From positions 366,045-430,044 of the forward strand of contig KB906724.1 in the NCBI GenBank assembly GCA_000381565.1: a stretch of 64,000 nucleotides of DNA, read 5' to 3'. A program made the position numbers and the translations under genes. Below are positions 48,910 through 58,485 of this stretch, piece after piece (within the stretch, counting starts at the first letter, position 1; the number at the start of each line of letters is the position of its first letter). The notes beneath the pieces were generated by a model, which worked only from the letters and a program-made list of their open reading frames with translations, ran no database searches and had not been told where the DNA came from. The DNA is from Oxalobacteraceae bacterium AB_14 (GTDB lineage Bacteria > Pseudomonadota > Gammaproteobacteria > Burkholderiales > Burkholderiaceae_D).

Positions 48910-49287
48910 ATGGATCATCAGAAAATCGCCATCATCGGCCTGGGCCGCATCGGTTCGGCCTTCCTGCGCAATATGCTGGGCCGCCGCGAGCGCGGCGTGG
49001 AGCTGGTGGCCGTGGCCGAGAGCGGCGAGACGCCGGGCCGCCAGCTGGCGCTCGACGCCGGCCTGGCGCTGCTGACGCTGGACCAGATCGTCGCCCTGGG
49101 CGGCGGCGTCGACATCCTGTTCGACCTGACCGGCATCCCCGCCGTGCGGCGCGAGATCCGCGAAAAGCTGATGGCGCAGGGCAATCACCACACGGTGATC
49201 GCCTCGGAAACCATCGCCCGCCTGATCTGGGCCATGACCAGCGACGACGACCTGCCGGTCATCGCCGGCCGCAGCACCGGCTACTGA
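48910..49287 (+). CDS. short Rossmann-fold oxidoreductase-like protein, 125 aa
   Basis: This protein opens with a dinucleotide-binding motif, IAIIGLGRIGSAFLRNM (GxGxxG), and has the beta-alpha-beta pattern of the NAD-binding half of homoserine or aspartate-semialdehyde-type dehydrogenases (ILFDLTGIPAVRREIREKL). It ends at residue 125, without a catalytic domain, so it is either a stand-alone binding protein or a truncated gene. A TTGACA (48867-48872) lies upstream, but I see no good -10. It is transcribed away from the acetyltransferase gene. Confidence 0.6.
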   Translation: MDHQKIAIIGLGRIGSAFLRNMLGRRERGVELVAVAESGETPGRQLALDAGLALLTLDQIVALGGGVDILFDLTGIPAVRREIREKLMAQGNHHTVIASETIARLIWAMTSDDDLPVIAGRSTGY

Positions 49288-49294
49288 GCCGTCC

Positions 49295-51874
49295 TTACGG
49301 CCCCACCGGGACGATGGTGGCGACGCCATCGTCGGTGATGCCGATCAAGAGCAGGCCGTCGCCGGACACCGCCAGCTGGCGCGGCAACAACAGCTTGCCG
49401 CTGCCGACCAGCTTGTACTGGTTGAGCAGCTTGCCGGTGGCATCGTACATCCACACATCGCTGGTGGCCGCCTTGACGGCGGCGCCGCAATAGATGCGGC
49501 CGTCGCTGCCGAGCTCGATGTTATTGGGCGTGCCGTCGCCGGCCGCCAGATAGCCCAGCACCCCCAGGTCGACCGGATTGAGTATGCTGCACAGCTTGGG
49601 CGCGCTGTTGGCGGTGTAGATCCGCGTGCCGTCCTGGCTGACGGCGATGTCCTGGCCCAGCGTGCCGGTGTTGGCGTGGCTGGCGGCCGGGATCCTGGCC
49701 GGGTACAGGGTGCCGCCGTTGAGCGCGGCATAGTCGACGCTGAGGGTGGTGATGGCCACCACGGCGGCGTTCTCGGCCTGCTGCAGCAGGCGGCTGCCGT
49801 CGCCGCTGGCGGCCAGCGTGCCGCCGCCGCCGAGCGGCAGGTTGAGCCGGGCGTTGTTGGCGGCCAGGTAGGCGGCGCCGTTGCTCAGCACCACCATTTC
49901 CACGCCGTTCGGGCGGATTACCTTGAGGCGGGTGGCCTGGTCGGCGTCGACCGCGATCTGCGACAGCACCGTCTGGGTGTTGAGGTCGATGGTGACCAGC
50001 GCGTGGCTGCTCAGGTTCAACAGGTACAGGTAGTCGCCATTGGTGCTGGTGGCCATGTCGCCCAGGCTGGCGCCCAGGCCGGTGATGGTGCCGGTCTTTT
50101 GCCCGTTGTAGAGGTTGTAGATGTCGATGTAGGCGCCGCCGTTGTGCAGGTAGGCATAGGGCCGGATCGGATCGGTGACCACGTTGGCGTAGCTCAGCGT
50201 GGTGCTGGCGTTGTCCTGCGGCGTGCGCGTGCCTTTCCACAGGGCGACCCGGATCGGCTCGGGCGCGCCGGCGTCGGTGTCGAGCGGGGTCAGGGCGACG
50301 GTGGCGATGCTCAGCGTGTTCGCGCCCAGCGTGGTCGGGTCGGCCGTCAGCGTCAGCTGGTTGCCGCTGACGCCGGCCACCAGCCAGCCCTGGCTGGAGC
50401 TGGCGCTCATGCCGCCGAAGCTGCCGTAGTTGTCGCGCACGGTCAGGGTGCGGGTCAGCCTGGTCCAGGACGGCGTGGCGCTGAGGGCGACCCCGGTTTC
50501 CGACGGCAGCAGCTTGTGCTGGTCCTTGTTGATGGTCAGCAGCACCGGCGCCGCCACGCGGTCGCCGTTGACGCGGGCGGTGGCGGTCACCAGCGACGAG
50601 CTGACGCCGACCGGGGCGTTGGCCGCCAGCGCCGTGAAGCTGACGTTGCTGGCGGCCTGGTTGACCACGCCGCCGGGCACGCTGGCGTCGGCCCAGGTCG
50701 GCAGCGCGCCGAACGACCAGGGCCAGGAATTGGTGGCGGTGTTCAGGCTCAGCGCCAGGCTCGGGCTGGCGCTGAAGTCGCGGCCGTAGGCGCCGCCCAG
50801 GGTGATGCTGTTGAGCGATGCGCTCAGGGTGGCCGGGCTCAGCTTGAGCGTGACCGGCAGGTAGCGGCTGGCCTGGCCGATCGCGCTCAGCGTGACGCCG
50901 CCGCTGTAGCTGGCGCTGGCCAGCGTGCCGACGGTGGGATCGACCGTCAGCACCGCGGTGGACGGCGTGGTGCCGCTGGTGGGCGAGACGCGCAGCCAGG
51001 CGCCGTTGGCCAGGGCGCTCCAGCTGGCGCTGCTCTGGTCGTCGGTGTCGAGCGCGATCACCTGGTTCGGCACCGGGGCGCCGTTGATGGCGTTGAAGGT
51101 GACGCTGCCGGCGGTGACCAGGCCGCTGGGCTGGACCGACAGCGTGGCCGGCAGGACGGCGCTCTGGCCGTCGCTGGCGCTGATGGTCAAGGTGGTGCTG
51201 TAGTCGCCCACGGCCAGGCCGGCGGGGTCGAAGGCGACGCTGAGCGTGGCGTTGCCGCTGCCGGACGCGGCGCCCGGCTTGAGCCAGGCGGCGCCGCTGC
51301 TGGCGCTCCAGCCGCGCCCTTCGCTGCTGATGGCGACGTTGATCGCGGCCGGCGCGGCGGCGCCGATGTGGGCGGTGGCGCCCAGCGCGACGGCCGGCGT
51401 GGCGCTGAAGGCCAGCTGGCCGACCGCCACCACCTGCAAGCTGTAGGGCAGCTGCATCGGCGAACCGGGCAATTGCGTGGCGCAGGCGCTGTCGCGGCAC
51501 AGGCGCACCGTGAAGCTGCCGGTGTAGCTGCCGGCCGCCAGCGACGGCGCGGTTTGCAGCACGGCGTGGTACTGGGTGTCGCTGTCGCGTATCAGCTGGG
51601 CGTTGGGCAGCAGCACGCCGTTGTTGTCGACCACGCTGGCGAGCACGCCGCCGGCGCTGGCCAGGTCGGCCGGCCTGGCCACGGTGGCGATGACGTTGAG
51701 GGTGGTGGAGGTGCCGGCGTTGACGCTGGCGCGGACGGTGTCTGGATTGAAGCTGAGGGCGGGCGAGACGGCCGGGGTGGCGGGATCGGCGCCGCCGCCA
51801 CCGCCGCCGCCGCATCCGGTCAGCAGGGCGGCCAGCAACAGTGGCAGGAGATAGACGGACCTGGGTCTCAGCAT
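49295..51874 (-). CDS. large lipoprotein with repeated beta-sandwich domains and a beta-propeller-like end
   Basis: This 859-aa protein has a lipoprotein signal (lipobox LLTGC, about residues 15-19) and a Gly-rich linker. Several Ig/BACON-like repeats follow, each marked by Trp- and Gly-containing segments such as GWSASSGAAWLKPG and SWSALANGAWLRVSP. The C-terminal 300 residues are beta-propeller-like, with repeated DG/GDYLYLLNLSSHALV-type blades. Start 51874 follows GAGGA and directly precedes the signal. The family is not clear. It is probably surface-exposed and may bind polysaccharide or protein. Confidence 0.75.
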   Translation of the reverse strand: MLRPRSVYLLPLLLAALLTGCGGGGGGGADPATPAVSPALSFNPDTVRASVNAGTSTTLNVIATVARPADLASAGGVLASVVDNNGVLLPNAQLIRDSDTQYHAVLQTAPSLAAGSYTGSFTVRLCRDSACATQLPGSPMQLPYSLQVVAVGQLAFSATPAVALGATAHIGAAAPAAINVAISSEGRGWSASSGAAWLKPGAASGSGNATLSVAFDPAGLAVGDYSTTLTISASDGQSAVLPATLSVQPSGLVTAGSVTFNAINGAPVPNQVIALDTDDQSSASWSALANGAWLRVSPTSGTTPSTAVLTVDPTVGTLASASYSGGVTLSAIGQASRYLPVTLKLSPATLSASLNSITLGGAYGRDFSASPSLALSLNTATNSWPWSFGALPTWADASVPGGVVNQAASNVSFTALAANAPVGVSSSLVTATARVNGDRVAAPVLLTINKDQHKLLPSETGVALSATPSWTRLTRTLTVRDNYGSFGGMSASSSQGWLVAGVSGNQLTLTADPTTLGANTLSIATVALTPLDTDAGAPEPIRVALWKGTRTPQDNASTTLSYANVVTDPIRPYAYLHNGGAYIDIYNLYNGQKTGTITGLGASLGDMATSTNGDYLYLLNLSSHALVTIDLNTQTVLSQIAVDADQATRLKVIRPNGVEMVVLSNGAAYLAANNARLNLPLGGGGTLAASGDGSRLLQQAENAAVVAITTLSVDYAALNGGTLYPARIPAASHANTGTLGQDIAVSQDGTRIYTANSAPKLCSILNPVDLGVLGYLAAGDGTPNNIELGSDGRIYCGAAVKAATSDVWMYDATGKLLNQYKLVGSGKLLLPRQLAVSGDGLLLIGITDDGVATIVPVGP

Positions 51875-51999
51875 GGCGGCATCCTCGGGGTAAGCACAGC
51901 TTGATTTACACATTTTACAATTGTTGCGTATCTGCAACTATGTGTCAAGCATCGCGCGCGCGCACGGCCGCGCCCCGGCCAGAATACCATCGCGCGCGC

Positions 52000-53181
52000 C
52001 TATTTGCCCGTCGTGTGCGCCTCATACGCGCGGATGCGGTCCAGCTTGGCCGAATACAGGTCGTGGTCGCCGCGCGTGGTGCTGTTGGCCAGCGCCTTGG
52101 CCATGTGGGCGTCGGCTTCGCGCAGATTGCCCAGCTGGTAATTGGCCAGCGCCAGCCAGAAGTGGAACTCGTGGTAGTCCGGCACCCGCTCGACCTCGCG
52201 CGCGAACAGGTCGCGCGCGCGGCGGTAGTCGCCGGCCTGCATGGCGGCCTGGCCCAGGTTGAAGAAATGGAAGGGCGGGTCGGGTTCCAGCCGGGCCAGG
52301 CGGATGCGCAGCCTGTCCGCCTCGGCCTGTTTGTCCGGGCCGGGCTGGGCGGCCAGCGCCTGCACCAGGTTGGACAGGACGATGGTGTTGTCGGGCGCCT
52401 GCGACAGCGCGTAGCGCAGCGCCAGCTCGGCCTCGGGCAGGTTGCCGTGATGCTGGTAGACCACCGCCAGCGTGTTGTAGGCGTTGAGGAAGCCCGGATC
52501 CTGCTCGACCGCCTTGCGGGCCGACCAGTAGGCATCGTCCAGCTTGCCTTGCGAGAGCAGCTCGGCCGCGCGGTTGTTCAGGTACATGGCGATGATGGTG
52601 CGCTCTTCCAGCGGCTTGGCATTCTCGCGCGACTTGGGCGGTATCGGGATGAAGTCCACCGTCAGCGCGTTTGACAGGTCGACGCTGTAGATGTCGCCCT
52701 GGGACAGGCGCGGGCGGCCCAGCGCCAGGTTGACGTGGTTGCTGGCGAAATACAGGTTGCCGGCGCGGCTCCAGCTTTCCTCGACCTCGACCTGCTGGAA
52801 CTGCACCACCAGGTTGAGCTCGTGCGCCAGCGCGGCCGTCATGATGGCCAGCGACAGGCAGTTGCCGGCGCGCGCCTCGAAGGTTTGCGCGGCGTCGCGG
52901 GTGATGGCCGAATCGTACTCGAGCTGCAGCTTGTCCTTGCGGTAGAGGGCGTCGAACAGCTCGCGGCGCGGATCCTTGCGCGCCAGGCCGTGGCCGATCT
53001 GGCGGCTCAGGTAGTCGCGCATCGCCGGGCTGACGGCAAACACGTGGCTGGTGTCGACCGGCGTCGCCGGCGGCTGGAACAGTTGATCGTGGAATACCAT
53101 CGGCGCCGGCGCCGGCGTCAGCGACGGCCCGGCGCAGCCGCACAGCAGCGCGGCGCTCAAGGTCAGGGCCCAGGCTTTCAT
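52000..53181 (-). CDS. TPR-containing lipoprotein
   Basis: This 393-aa protein has a lipobox (LLCGC) and then a transglutaminase-like region (about residues 60-230, with ARAGNCLSLAIMTAALA in which Cys lies near a conserved His in NHVNLAL). Tetratricopeptide-like helices follow in the last 150 residues (for example AYNTLAVVYQHHGNLPEAE and the next repeat starting NTIVLSNLVQAL). The pairing of a papain-like core with TPRs suggests a periplasmic scaffold or a protein-processing role. ATG 53181 directly precedes the signal and has a GGGAG site. Confidence 0.75.
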   Translation of the reverse strand: MKAWALTLSAALLCGCAGPSLTPAPAPMVFHDQLFQPPATPVDTSHVFAVSPAMRDYLSRQIGHGLARKDPRRELFDALYRKDKLQLEYDSAITRDAAQTFEARAGNCLSLAIMTAALAHELNLVVQFQQVEVEESWSRAGNLYFASNHVNLALGRPRLSQGDIYSVDLSNALTVDFIPIPPKSRENAKPLEERTIIAMYLNNRAAELLSQGKLDDAYWSARKAVEQDPGFLNAYNTLAVVYQHHGNLPEAELALRYALSQAPDNTIVLSNLVQALAAQPGPDKQAEADRLRIRLARLEPDPPFHFFNLGQAAMQAGDYRRARDLFAREVERVPDYHEFHFWLALANYQLGNLREADAHMAKALANSTTRGDHDLYSAKLDRIRAYEAHTTGK

Positions 53182-53303
53182 GACGAGTCTCCCTTTGCTG
53201 CGGAGCACAAGCCGGCGCCGCACCAGGCAGCGGACTCTGTGTTCCGCTTGAGGAAAGTATCCTCGGCTCGTGGTGCGATGTCAAACGGGAATTTGCGGCC
53301 GGC

Positions 53304-54521
53304 TTAAGCCAGCGGGCGCGGCTCCAGCGGCTGGCCGTCGGCGTCGAAGCGCAGCGCCACCTGGACCGCGCCGACGCCGATGCTGGCCAGGGCGTCGCGC
53401 AGGTCGTCGACCTCCAGTTCCAGGTCGGCGCCGAGGTCGAGCGGCTTGTCGCCGCTGGCCAGCACGGCCTCGCCGTCGCGCAGCTGGACCCGCAGCACCA
53501 TCTCGTCGTCGACGTCGGCCGGCGCGATGACGGCGTTCAGTGCGGCCGGCGCGCGGCCGCCGATGGCCTGGTTGAGCGCCGACAGCAGTTGCAGCATCGC
53601 GTATTCGGACTGGCCCTGTTCGCGGGCGCCGAAGAACAGGTCCTGGTACAGGAAGTTCAGGCGCAATTCACCGTCGCCGCGGCCGCGGCCCAGGCAGCGC
53701 GCCACCAGCGGCGCGTGCTGTTCGGTCCATTGCTGGTAGCGTTCGGCGCGCCTGGCGAAGTAGGCGTCGGCCGCCTTCTCGCCGGCCGGCACCTGGTAGT
53801 AGGCGTCGTCGGCGCGCTTCATGGCGAAGCCGAGCAGGAAGCGCAGCTCGACCGCGGTGTCGTCGGCGCCGAAGCCGGTGGCCGACCAGCCGGCCGCCAT
53901 GCTGCGCTCCAGCGCCGGCGCGGCGCTGATCTTTTTCTCGGTCAGCGACTGCGCCGCCTCGCGCACCATGGTGTGCAGCTGGCCGTAGCTGACCCGTTCG
54001 AATTGCTCGAGGTCGTAGGCGTGGCTGACCAGCACCACCTTGGCCCTGGGGCTTTCCAGGCCGGCGTCGGTGAAGCTGGCGAGCAGCGCCTCGTAGGCGG
54101 CACCGTCCTGGAAGTCGAACGCCGGGTCGAGTCCGCCCCGGCTGTGGACGAACACTGGAATGGCGAAGGCGTCGATCTCCATCTCGGGCGCGCCTTCGCG
54201 GCGCAGCGTCACGCTGGCGGCGCCTTCCTCGACGGCGTTGCGCAGGTAGCGGTAGCCGTCGCGCGATTCGTCGCGCGCCAGCTCGATGGCGCCGTACAGC
54301 ACCTCGTCCTTGCCCTGGTTGAGCAGCTTGCGCAGCAGGCGCTGGAAGTCCAGCGCCTTCTGGGCCAGCTCGGCGCGGGTGCTGTCGGCCACGATGTCGT
54401 GGTTGAACTCGCCGTCCGCCAGGTCCAGCGCCAGGGCGCACAATTCGGTGGTTTGCTGTTCGTCTTTCAGTTCCGGGGAGTTCGCGGATTTGCGCGGTTG
54501 CGGGCGCTTATTTTTTGGCAT
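53304..54521 (-). CDS. DUF2863-type hypothetical protein
   Basis: This 405-aa protein matches my memory of the DUF2863 family of Burkholderiales. It has a basic N-terminal tail, ALDFQRLLRKLLNQGKDEVLYGAI, and an acidic C-terminal part with repeated Asp-Leu-Glu residues. It has no signal peptide or membrane segment, so it is cytoplasmic. The function is unknown. It starts 7 bases past the stop of the HDOD gene, so they probably form one operon on the minus strand. A typical translation start is at 54521. Confidence 0.65.
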   Translation of the reverse strand: MPKNKRPQPRKSANSPELKDEQQTTELCALALDLADGEFNHDIVADSTRAELAQKALDFQRLLRKLLNQGKDEVLYGAIELARDESRDGYRYLRNAVEEGAASVTLRREGAPEMEIDAFAIPVFVHSRGGLDPAFDFQDGAAYEALLASFTDAGLESPRAKVVLVSHAYDLEQFERVSYGQLHTMVREAAQSLTEKKISAAPALERSMAAGWSATGFGADDTAVELRFLLGFAMKRADDAYYQVPAGEKAADAYFARRAERYQQWTEQHAPLVARCLGRGRGDGELRLNFLYQDLFFGAREQGQSEYAMLQLLSALNQAIGGRAPAALNAVIAPADVDDEMVLRVQLRDGEAVLASGDKPLDLGADLELEVDDLRDALASIGVGAVQVALRFDADGQPLEPRPLA

Positions 54522-54528
54522 GTTTTAT

Positions 54529-55395
54529 TTATCGTTCGGTGTGGAAGGCTTCGTGCAGTTCGTCCAGCAGGTCGGCGGTTTCATCCTCGGACAGGCCGAG
54601 GTGGCGGCAAGCCTGGTCGCCGCCTTTTTCCCACTCGTAGGACAGGTTGCTGCCGTGGAAGCGGGCGATGCCTTTTTCCGCCAGCAGCGCCAGCGCCACC
54701 AGCGAGCGCACGGCGTCGTCGGTGGCCGGGTCGTCCAGCACGCGGTAGTCGTGGTGCAGCAGGATGGCCCAGGAGACGTCCGGCGACAGTCCCCAGTTGC
54801 GCGCCAGCAGGCAGCCGATGGCGGCGTGGTTGGTGCTGTAGCGGCTGTCCTCGATGGCGGTGAAGGCTTGCTCGGCGTCGTCGCAGGCGTCGGCGTAGGT
54901 GTCGGCGTAGTCGGCGAAGCGGTTCATCAGCAGCGGCACGCCGATGTCGCAGAACAGGCCGAAGGTGTGGGCGATGTCCGGCGGGGCGATGCGCAGCTTG
55001 CGGGAGAAAAACACCACGGCCTGGGCGCGGCGCGCCGAGATTTCCCAGAACGCGTTCAGGTCGGCTTCCTTGCCGTCGATGGCCTGGCGCGCCAGCAGCC
55101 CGGTCAGCAGGGCCGCGCACTGGTTGATGCCGAGGAAATTGATGCCCTGTTCGACCGACTTGGCCTTGCGCGCGGCGCCGAAGAAGGGCGAGTTGGCCAG
55201 CTTGAGCAGGGCGCCGGACATGCCGACGTCGTTGCCGATGATGCGGGCGATGCGGCGCGGCGACGGGTCGGCCTGGGCCAGCTCGCGCTGCAGGTCGACG
55301 AGCAGGCTGGGCCGTGGCGGAATACGGATGGAGCGCATCAGCGCTTCTTCCACCGCGTTTTCAACTGGCATGGCTGGGGCTGCAACTGTCGTCAT
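54529..55395 (-). CDS. HDOD domain protein
   Basis: This 288-aa cytoplasmic protein has a HDOD fold: the start [20 protein letters not shown], then [46 protein letters not shown] and a late [15 protein letters not shown] plus [13 protein letters not shown] proteins are usually signalling scaffolds without phosphohydrolase activity. The family often links to cyclic-di-GMP or chemotaxis. ATG 55395 is chosen because the domain begins there; the upstream frame reading through to 55587 lacks support. It is the first gene of an operon with the DUF2863-type gene. Confidence 0.85.
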   Translation of the reverse strand: MTTVAAPAMPVENAVEEALMRSIRIPPRPSLLVDLQRELAQADPSPRRIARIIGNDVGMSGALLKLANSPFFGAARKAKSVEQGINFLGINQCAALLTGLLARQAIDGKEADLNAFWEISARRAQAVVFFSRKLRIAPPDIAHTFGLFCDIGVPLLMNRFADYADTYADACDDAEQAFTAIEDSRYSTNHAAIGCLLARNWGLSPDVSWAILLHHDYRVLDDPATDDAVRSLVALALLAEKGIARFHGSNLSYEWEKGGDQACRHLGLSEDETADLLDELHEAFHTER

Positions 55396-55639
55396 GGTGT
55401 TCTTCAGGGATACGGGGTGGGCGATGCAATACCGCACTATAAACCAGCAGCGCTCGCTCATGCTGGGCATGCTTACCCCGATTATCGCCGCAAGCGCGCG
55501 CGGCGGGCGTGAATTTCTCCTGAATTTCTGCCGGGGCCGCCATATTTTGTCGCGAATGTCGGCTAAATGCGGTGATTCGATAATCATTTGTCATGTGATT
55601 TGTGACCGGGCGGCCCGGATCGGCGTCTACAATGTGGCC

Positions 55640-56209
55640 ATGGACAAACACCTGGCAGGGATTGATTTCAGCGCGCCCCCGGCCGAGGTGGCGCGGCAGT
55701 TGATCGGCGTCACTTTGCTGGTGGACGGCGTCGGCGGACGCATCGTCGAGGCCGAGGCCTACGACCGCAGCGAGCCGGCCGCGCACAGCTTCAACGGTCC
55801 GACGCCGCGCAATTTTTCCATGTTCGGGCCACCGGGGCGCAGCTATGTCTACCGTTCGCACGGTTTGCACTGGTGTCTGAATTTCGTCTGCCGCGAGGCG
55901 GGCCACGGCGCCGGCGTGCTGATCCGCGCGCTGGAGCCGCTGGCCGGACTGGCGCAGATGCGCGAACGGCGCGGGCTGGACGACGAGCGCCTGCTGTGCG
56001 CCGGGCCGGGCCGGCTGTGCCAGGCGCTGGGCGTCACCCGCGCCCACAACAACCTGGCGCTGGACGCGGCGCCGTTCGCCTTGCTGGCGCCCGAACTGGG
56101 CGCGCCCGAGGTGCTAGCCGGCCCGCGCATCGGCATTAGCAAGGCGGTGGAGCTGCCGTGGCGCTTCGGCCTGGCCGGCTCGCGCTTTTTGAGCAAGCCC
56201 ATGCGCTGA
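55640..56209 (+). CDS. 3-methyladenine DNA glycosylase (AAG/MPG family)
   Basis: This 189-aa repair enzyme removes alkylated purines such as 3-methyladenine. Family motifs are present: [17 protein letters not shown] (with the catalytic Glu), [42 protein letters not shown], and [12 protein letters not shown] 55640 gives the expected length. Its last 96 bases overlap the 3' end of the chemoreceptor gene on the other strand. Confidence 0.9.
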   Translation: MDKHLAGIDFSAPPAEVARQLIGVTLLVDGVGGRIVEAEAYDRSEPAAHSFNGPTPRNFSMFGPPGRSYVYRSHGLHWCLNFVCREAGHGAGVLIRALEPLAGLAQMRERRGLDDERLLCAGPGRLCQALGVTRAHNNLALDAAPFALLAPELGAPEVLAGPRIGISKAVELPWRFGLAGSRFLSKPMR

Positions 56210-57772
56210 CGGTGGCTCCACCTTGAACACCGACACCGCCTGCGACAGCTGCACCGCCTGCTCCTGCAGGCTGGCGGCGGCGGCGGCCGCCTGTTCGACC
56301 AGCGCGGCGTTCTGCTGCGTCACATCGTCCATCTGGCCGACCGCCTGGTTGACCTCGGCGATGCCCTGGGCCTGCTCGACGCTGGCCTTGCTGATGCCGG
56401 CGATCACTTCGTTGACCTGCTGCACCGACGCGACGATGGCCTCCATCCGCTCGCCGGCCTGGTGCACCGAGGCGCTGCCGCTGTCGATGGTGGCCACCGA
56501 GGCCGCGATCAGCGCCTTGATTTCCTTGGCGGCGGCGGCCGAGCGCTGCGCCAGCGTGCGCACCTCGCTGGCCACCACGGCGAAGCCGCGCCCCTGCTCG
56601 CCGGCGCGCGCCGCCTCCACCGCCGCGTTGAGCGCCAGGATGTTGGTCTGGAAGGAGATGCTGTCGATCACGCCGATGATGTCGACGATCTGGCGCGAGC
56701 TGGCGCGGATCGAGGCCATGGTCTGCACCGCCCGGCGCACCGCCGCGCCGCCGTGCTGGGCCAGGTCGGCGGCGCCGGCCGCCAGCTGGCAGGCTTGCTG
56801 GGCGCCGGCGGCGTTGTCCTGCACCGCGCGGGTCAGGCTGGCCATGGCGCTGGCGGTTTCCTCCAGCGAGCCGGCCTGCAGCTCGGTGCGGCTCGACAGG
56901 TCGAGGTTGCCGCTGGCGATTTCGTGGGCGGCGCAGTCGATCGCCTGCACCGCCGCCAGGATGGCGGTCAGCGTCTGGGTCAGCTGGTGCATGGTGTGGT
57001 CCAGCATGCGGGCGGTGTCGGCGATCTCGTCGCGGCCGCGGTTGTCGCCGCGCCCGGCCACCAGGCGGCCGGCCGCCAGCGCCACCACCACGTCGGCGAT
57101 GGCGCGGATATCGTGCAGCATGGCGCCGCGCACCGCCATCGTCACCCCCAGCGACAGCGCGATCGACAGCAGCACCATCAGCGCCATGCTGGTGCCCAGG
57201 GTGTGGAACTCGGCGCGCGCGCGCGCGTAGGCCTGCTCGCTGAGGGTTTTCTCCAGCGCCGACAGCTGCGCCAGCTGTTCATTCAGCGCCAGGAATTGCT
57301 TTTCGCCGTGGGCCATGGCGTTGGTGGCGATGCTCTGGTCGATGCTGGCCATCTCCATCGTGTCCTGCACCGCCTTGCGGTAGGCCGCCAGCGATTGCAG
57401 CGTCTGCCCGACGATCTTGCGCTCGGCGGCGTTGTGGTCGGCCGCCGCCAGCGCGTCGAGCCGGCGCAGCTGGGTCTCGATGGTGGCGTGGCCGGCCTTG
57501 ATCTGCCTGGCCAGCGCGTCCAGCCGGGGCTGGGAAAAGCTGCCGTTGACCCAGGCCAGCAACTGGTAGATGTGGGCGTGGGCGTAGCGGGTTTCGCCGG
57601 TGACGTCGGCGGCGGTGCGCAGGCGGGCGGCGCGCACCTGCACCAGGTTTTCCAGCGAGGCGTTCTGGCGCACCATGCCGTAGTAGGCGGCGCCCGCCGT
57701 GACGATCAGCAGCAACAGCACCAGGCCGGGCGCCAGCAGCAGTTTGGGACCGATACGCAGTTTGCTCAGCAT
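56114..57772 (-). CDS. methyl-accepting chemotaxis protein
   Basis: This 552-aa chemoreceptor has an N-terminal transmembrane helix (about 10-32), a four-helix-type periplasmic region, a second transmembrane segment (about 190-210), and a HAMP-like linker. The cytoplasmic helical hairpin has the highly conserved signalling tip, with [20 protein letters not shown]. The C-terminal 33 residues are encoded opposite the 3' end of the glycosylase gene. The gene is preceded by a free Cache protein, which may be its ligand-binding partner. Confidence 0.9.
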   Translation of the reverse strand: MLSKLRIGPKLLLAPGLVLLLLIVTAGAAYYGMVRQNASLENLVQVRAARLRTAADVTGETRYAHAHIYQLLAWVNGSFSQPRLDALARQIKAGHATIETQLRRLDALAAADHNAAERKIVGQTLQSLAAYRKAVQDTMEMASIDQSIATNAMAHGEKQFLALNEQLAQLSALEKTLSEQAYARARAEFHTLGTSMALMVLLSIALSLGVTMAVRGAMLHDIRAIADVVVALAAGRLVAGRGDNRGRDEIADTARMLDHTMHQLTQTLTAILAAVQAIDCAAHEIASGNLDLSSRTELQAGSLEETASAMASLTRAVQDNAAGAQQACQLAAGAADLAQHGGAAVRRAVQTMASIRASSRQIVDIIGVIDSISFQTNILALNAAVEAARAGEQGRGFAVVASEVRTLAQRSAAAAKEIKALIAASVATIDSGSASVHQAGERMEAIVASVQQVNEVIAGISKASVEQAQGIAEVNQAVGQMDDVTQQNAALVEQAAAAAASLQEQAVQLSQAVSVFKVEPPSAHGLAQKARAGQAEAPRQLHRLANADARAG

Positions 57773-57787
57773 GGTGCTCTCCCGCCG

Positions 57788-58261
57788 CTATTTTTTGTAG
57801 ATGCCCGCTTCCAGCACCACGTCGCCGACGCGCAGGATGTAGGTGGTCTTGGGTTCGATCTTGCCGCTGCCGGGATTCTTGTACTGGTAGTCGACCCAGC
57901 CGTGGCCCTTCCTGGCGGCCAGCTCGATGATCTCGCGGCGGTATTTCTTGCCGCTGGCGTCGGGCACGTCGGTCAGGTCCTTGCCGACGATGGAGGGGTT
58001 GAACGGGTGGGCCAGCACGATGCCGCTGGCGAGGTCGCGCAGGTCGACGTACAGCGTACCCTGCACGAAGTCCGGGTCCTTGGCGGCCACTTTCTTGGCC
58101 AACCCGTCCTTGCCGTGGGCCTTGAGGTAGGCGGCGCTCTTCTCGACCAGAGCGACGGCGTCTTTTTCGGTGGGCTCGGCGGCGAAGGCCGGGGCGTGCA
58201 GCAGGGCGGCGGCAATCGCGGCAATGGCGGCGCTGGCGGCCCGTATGGCGGTCTGGTTCAT
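57788..58261 (-). CDS. periplasmic single-Cache-domain protein
   Basis: This 157-aa exported protein has a signal peptide (about 1-27, ending AFA) and one small Cache domain. It shows the sCache-type pattern: a long first helix (LVEKSAAYLKAHGKDGLAKK), then YVDLRDLASGIVLAHPFNPSIVG, and GHGWVDYQYKNPGSGKIEPK. It has no membrane anchor or output domain. It lies 15 bases upstream of the chemoreceptor gene, same strand, so the two probably form a split sensor pair. Confidence 0.8.
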   Translation of the reverse strand: MNQTAIRAASAAIAAIAAALLHAPAFAAEPTEKDAVALVEKSAAYLKAHGKDGLAKKVAAKDPDFVQGTLYVDLRDLASGIVLAHPFNPSIVGKDLTDVPDASGKKYRREIIELAARKGHGWVDYQYKNPGSGKIEPKTTYILRVGDVVLEAGIYKK

Positions 58262-58485
58262 GCTGGTTCCTTGTGGTGGGGGCGGGGAGGCTTGCTCCCA
58301 CGAACTTTACGCCGGCGTGGGCGAGGGGGATTGCGCTGCCGCAAAGTCTGGCCGTGTGGCAATTTTGCACGCGTCCGGCGTCAAGGAAAAATGTATTTCC
58401 GTGCGTCAGTTGATTTGCGGCAATCGCCATTCCGGCGGGGGGCCTAGCATGCAGTTTCCCCCTTTTATTGCGATAGGAACCTGCG

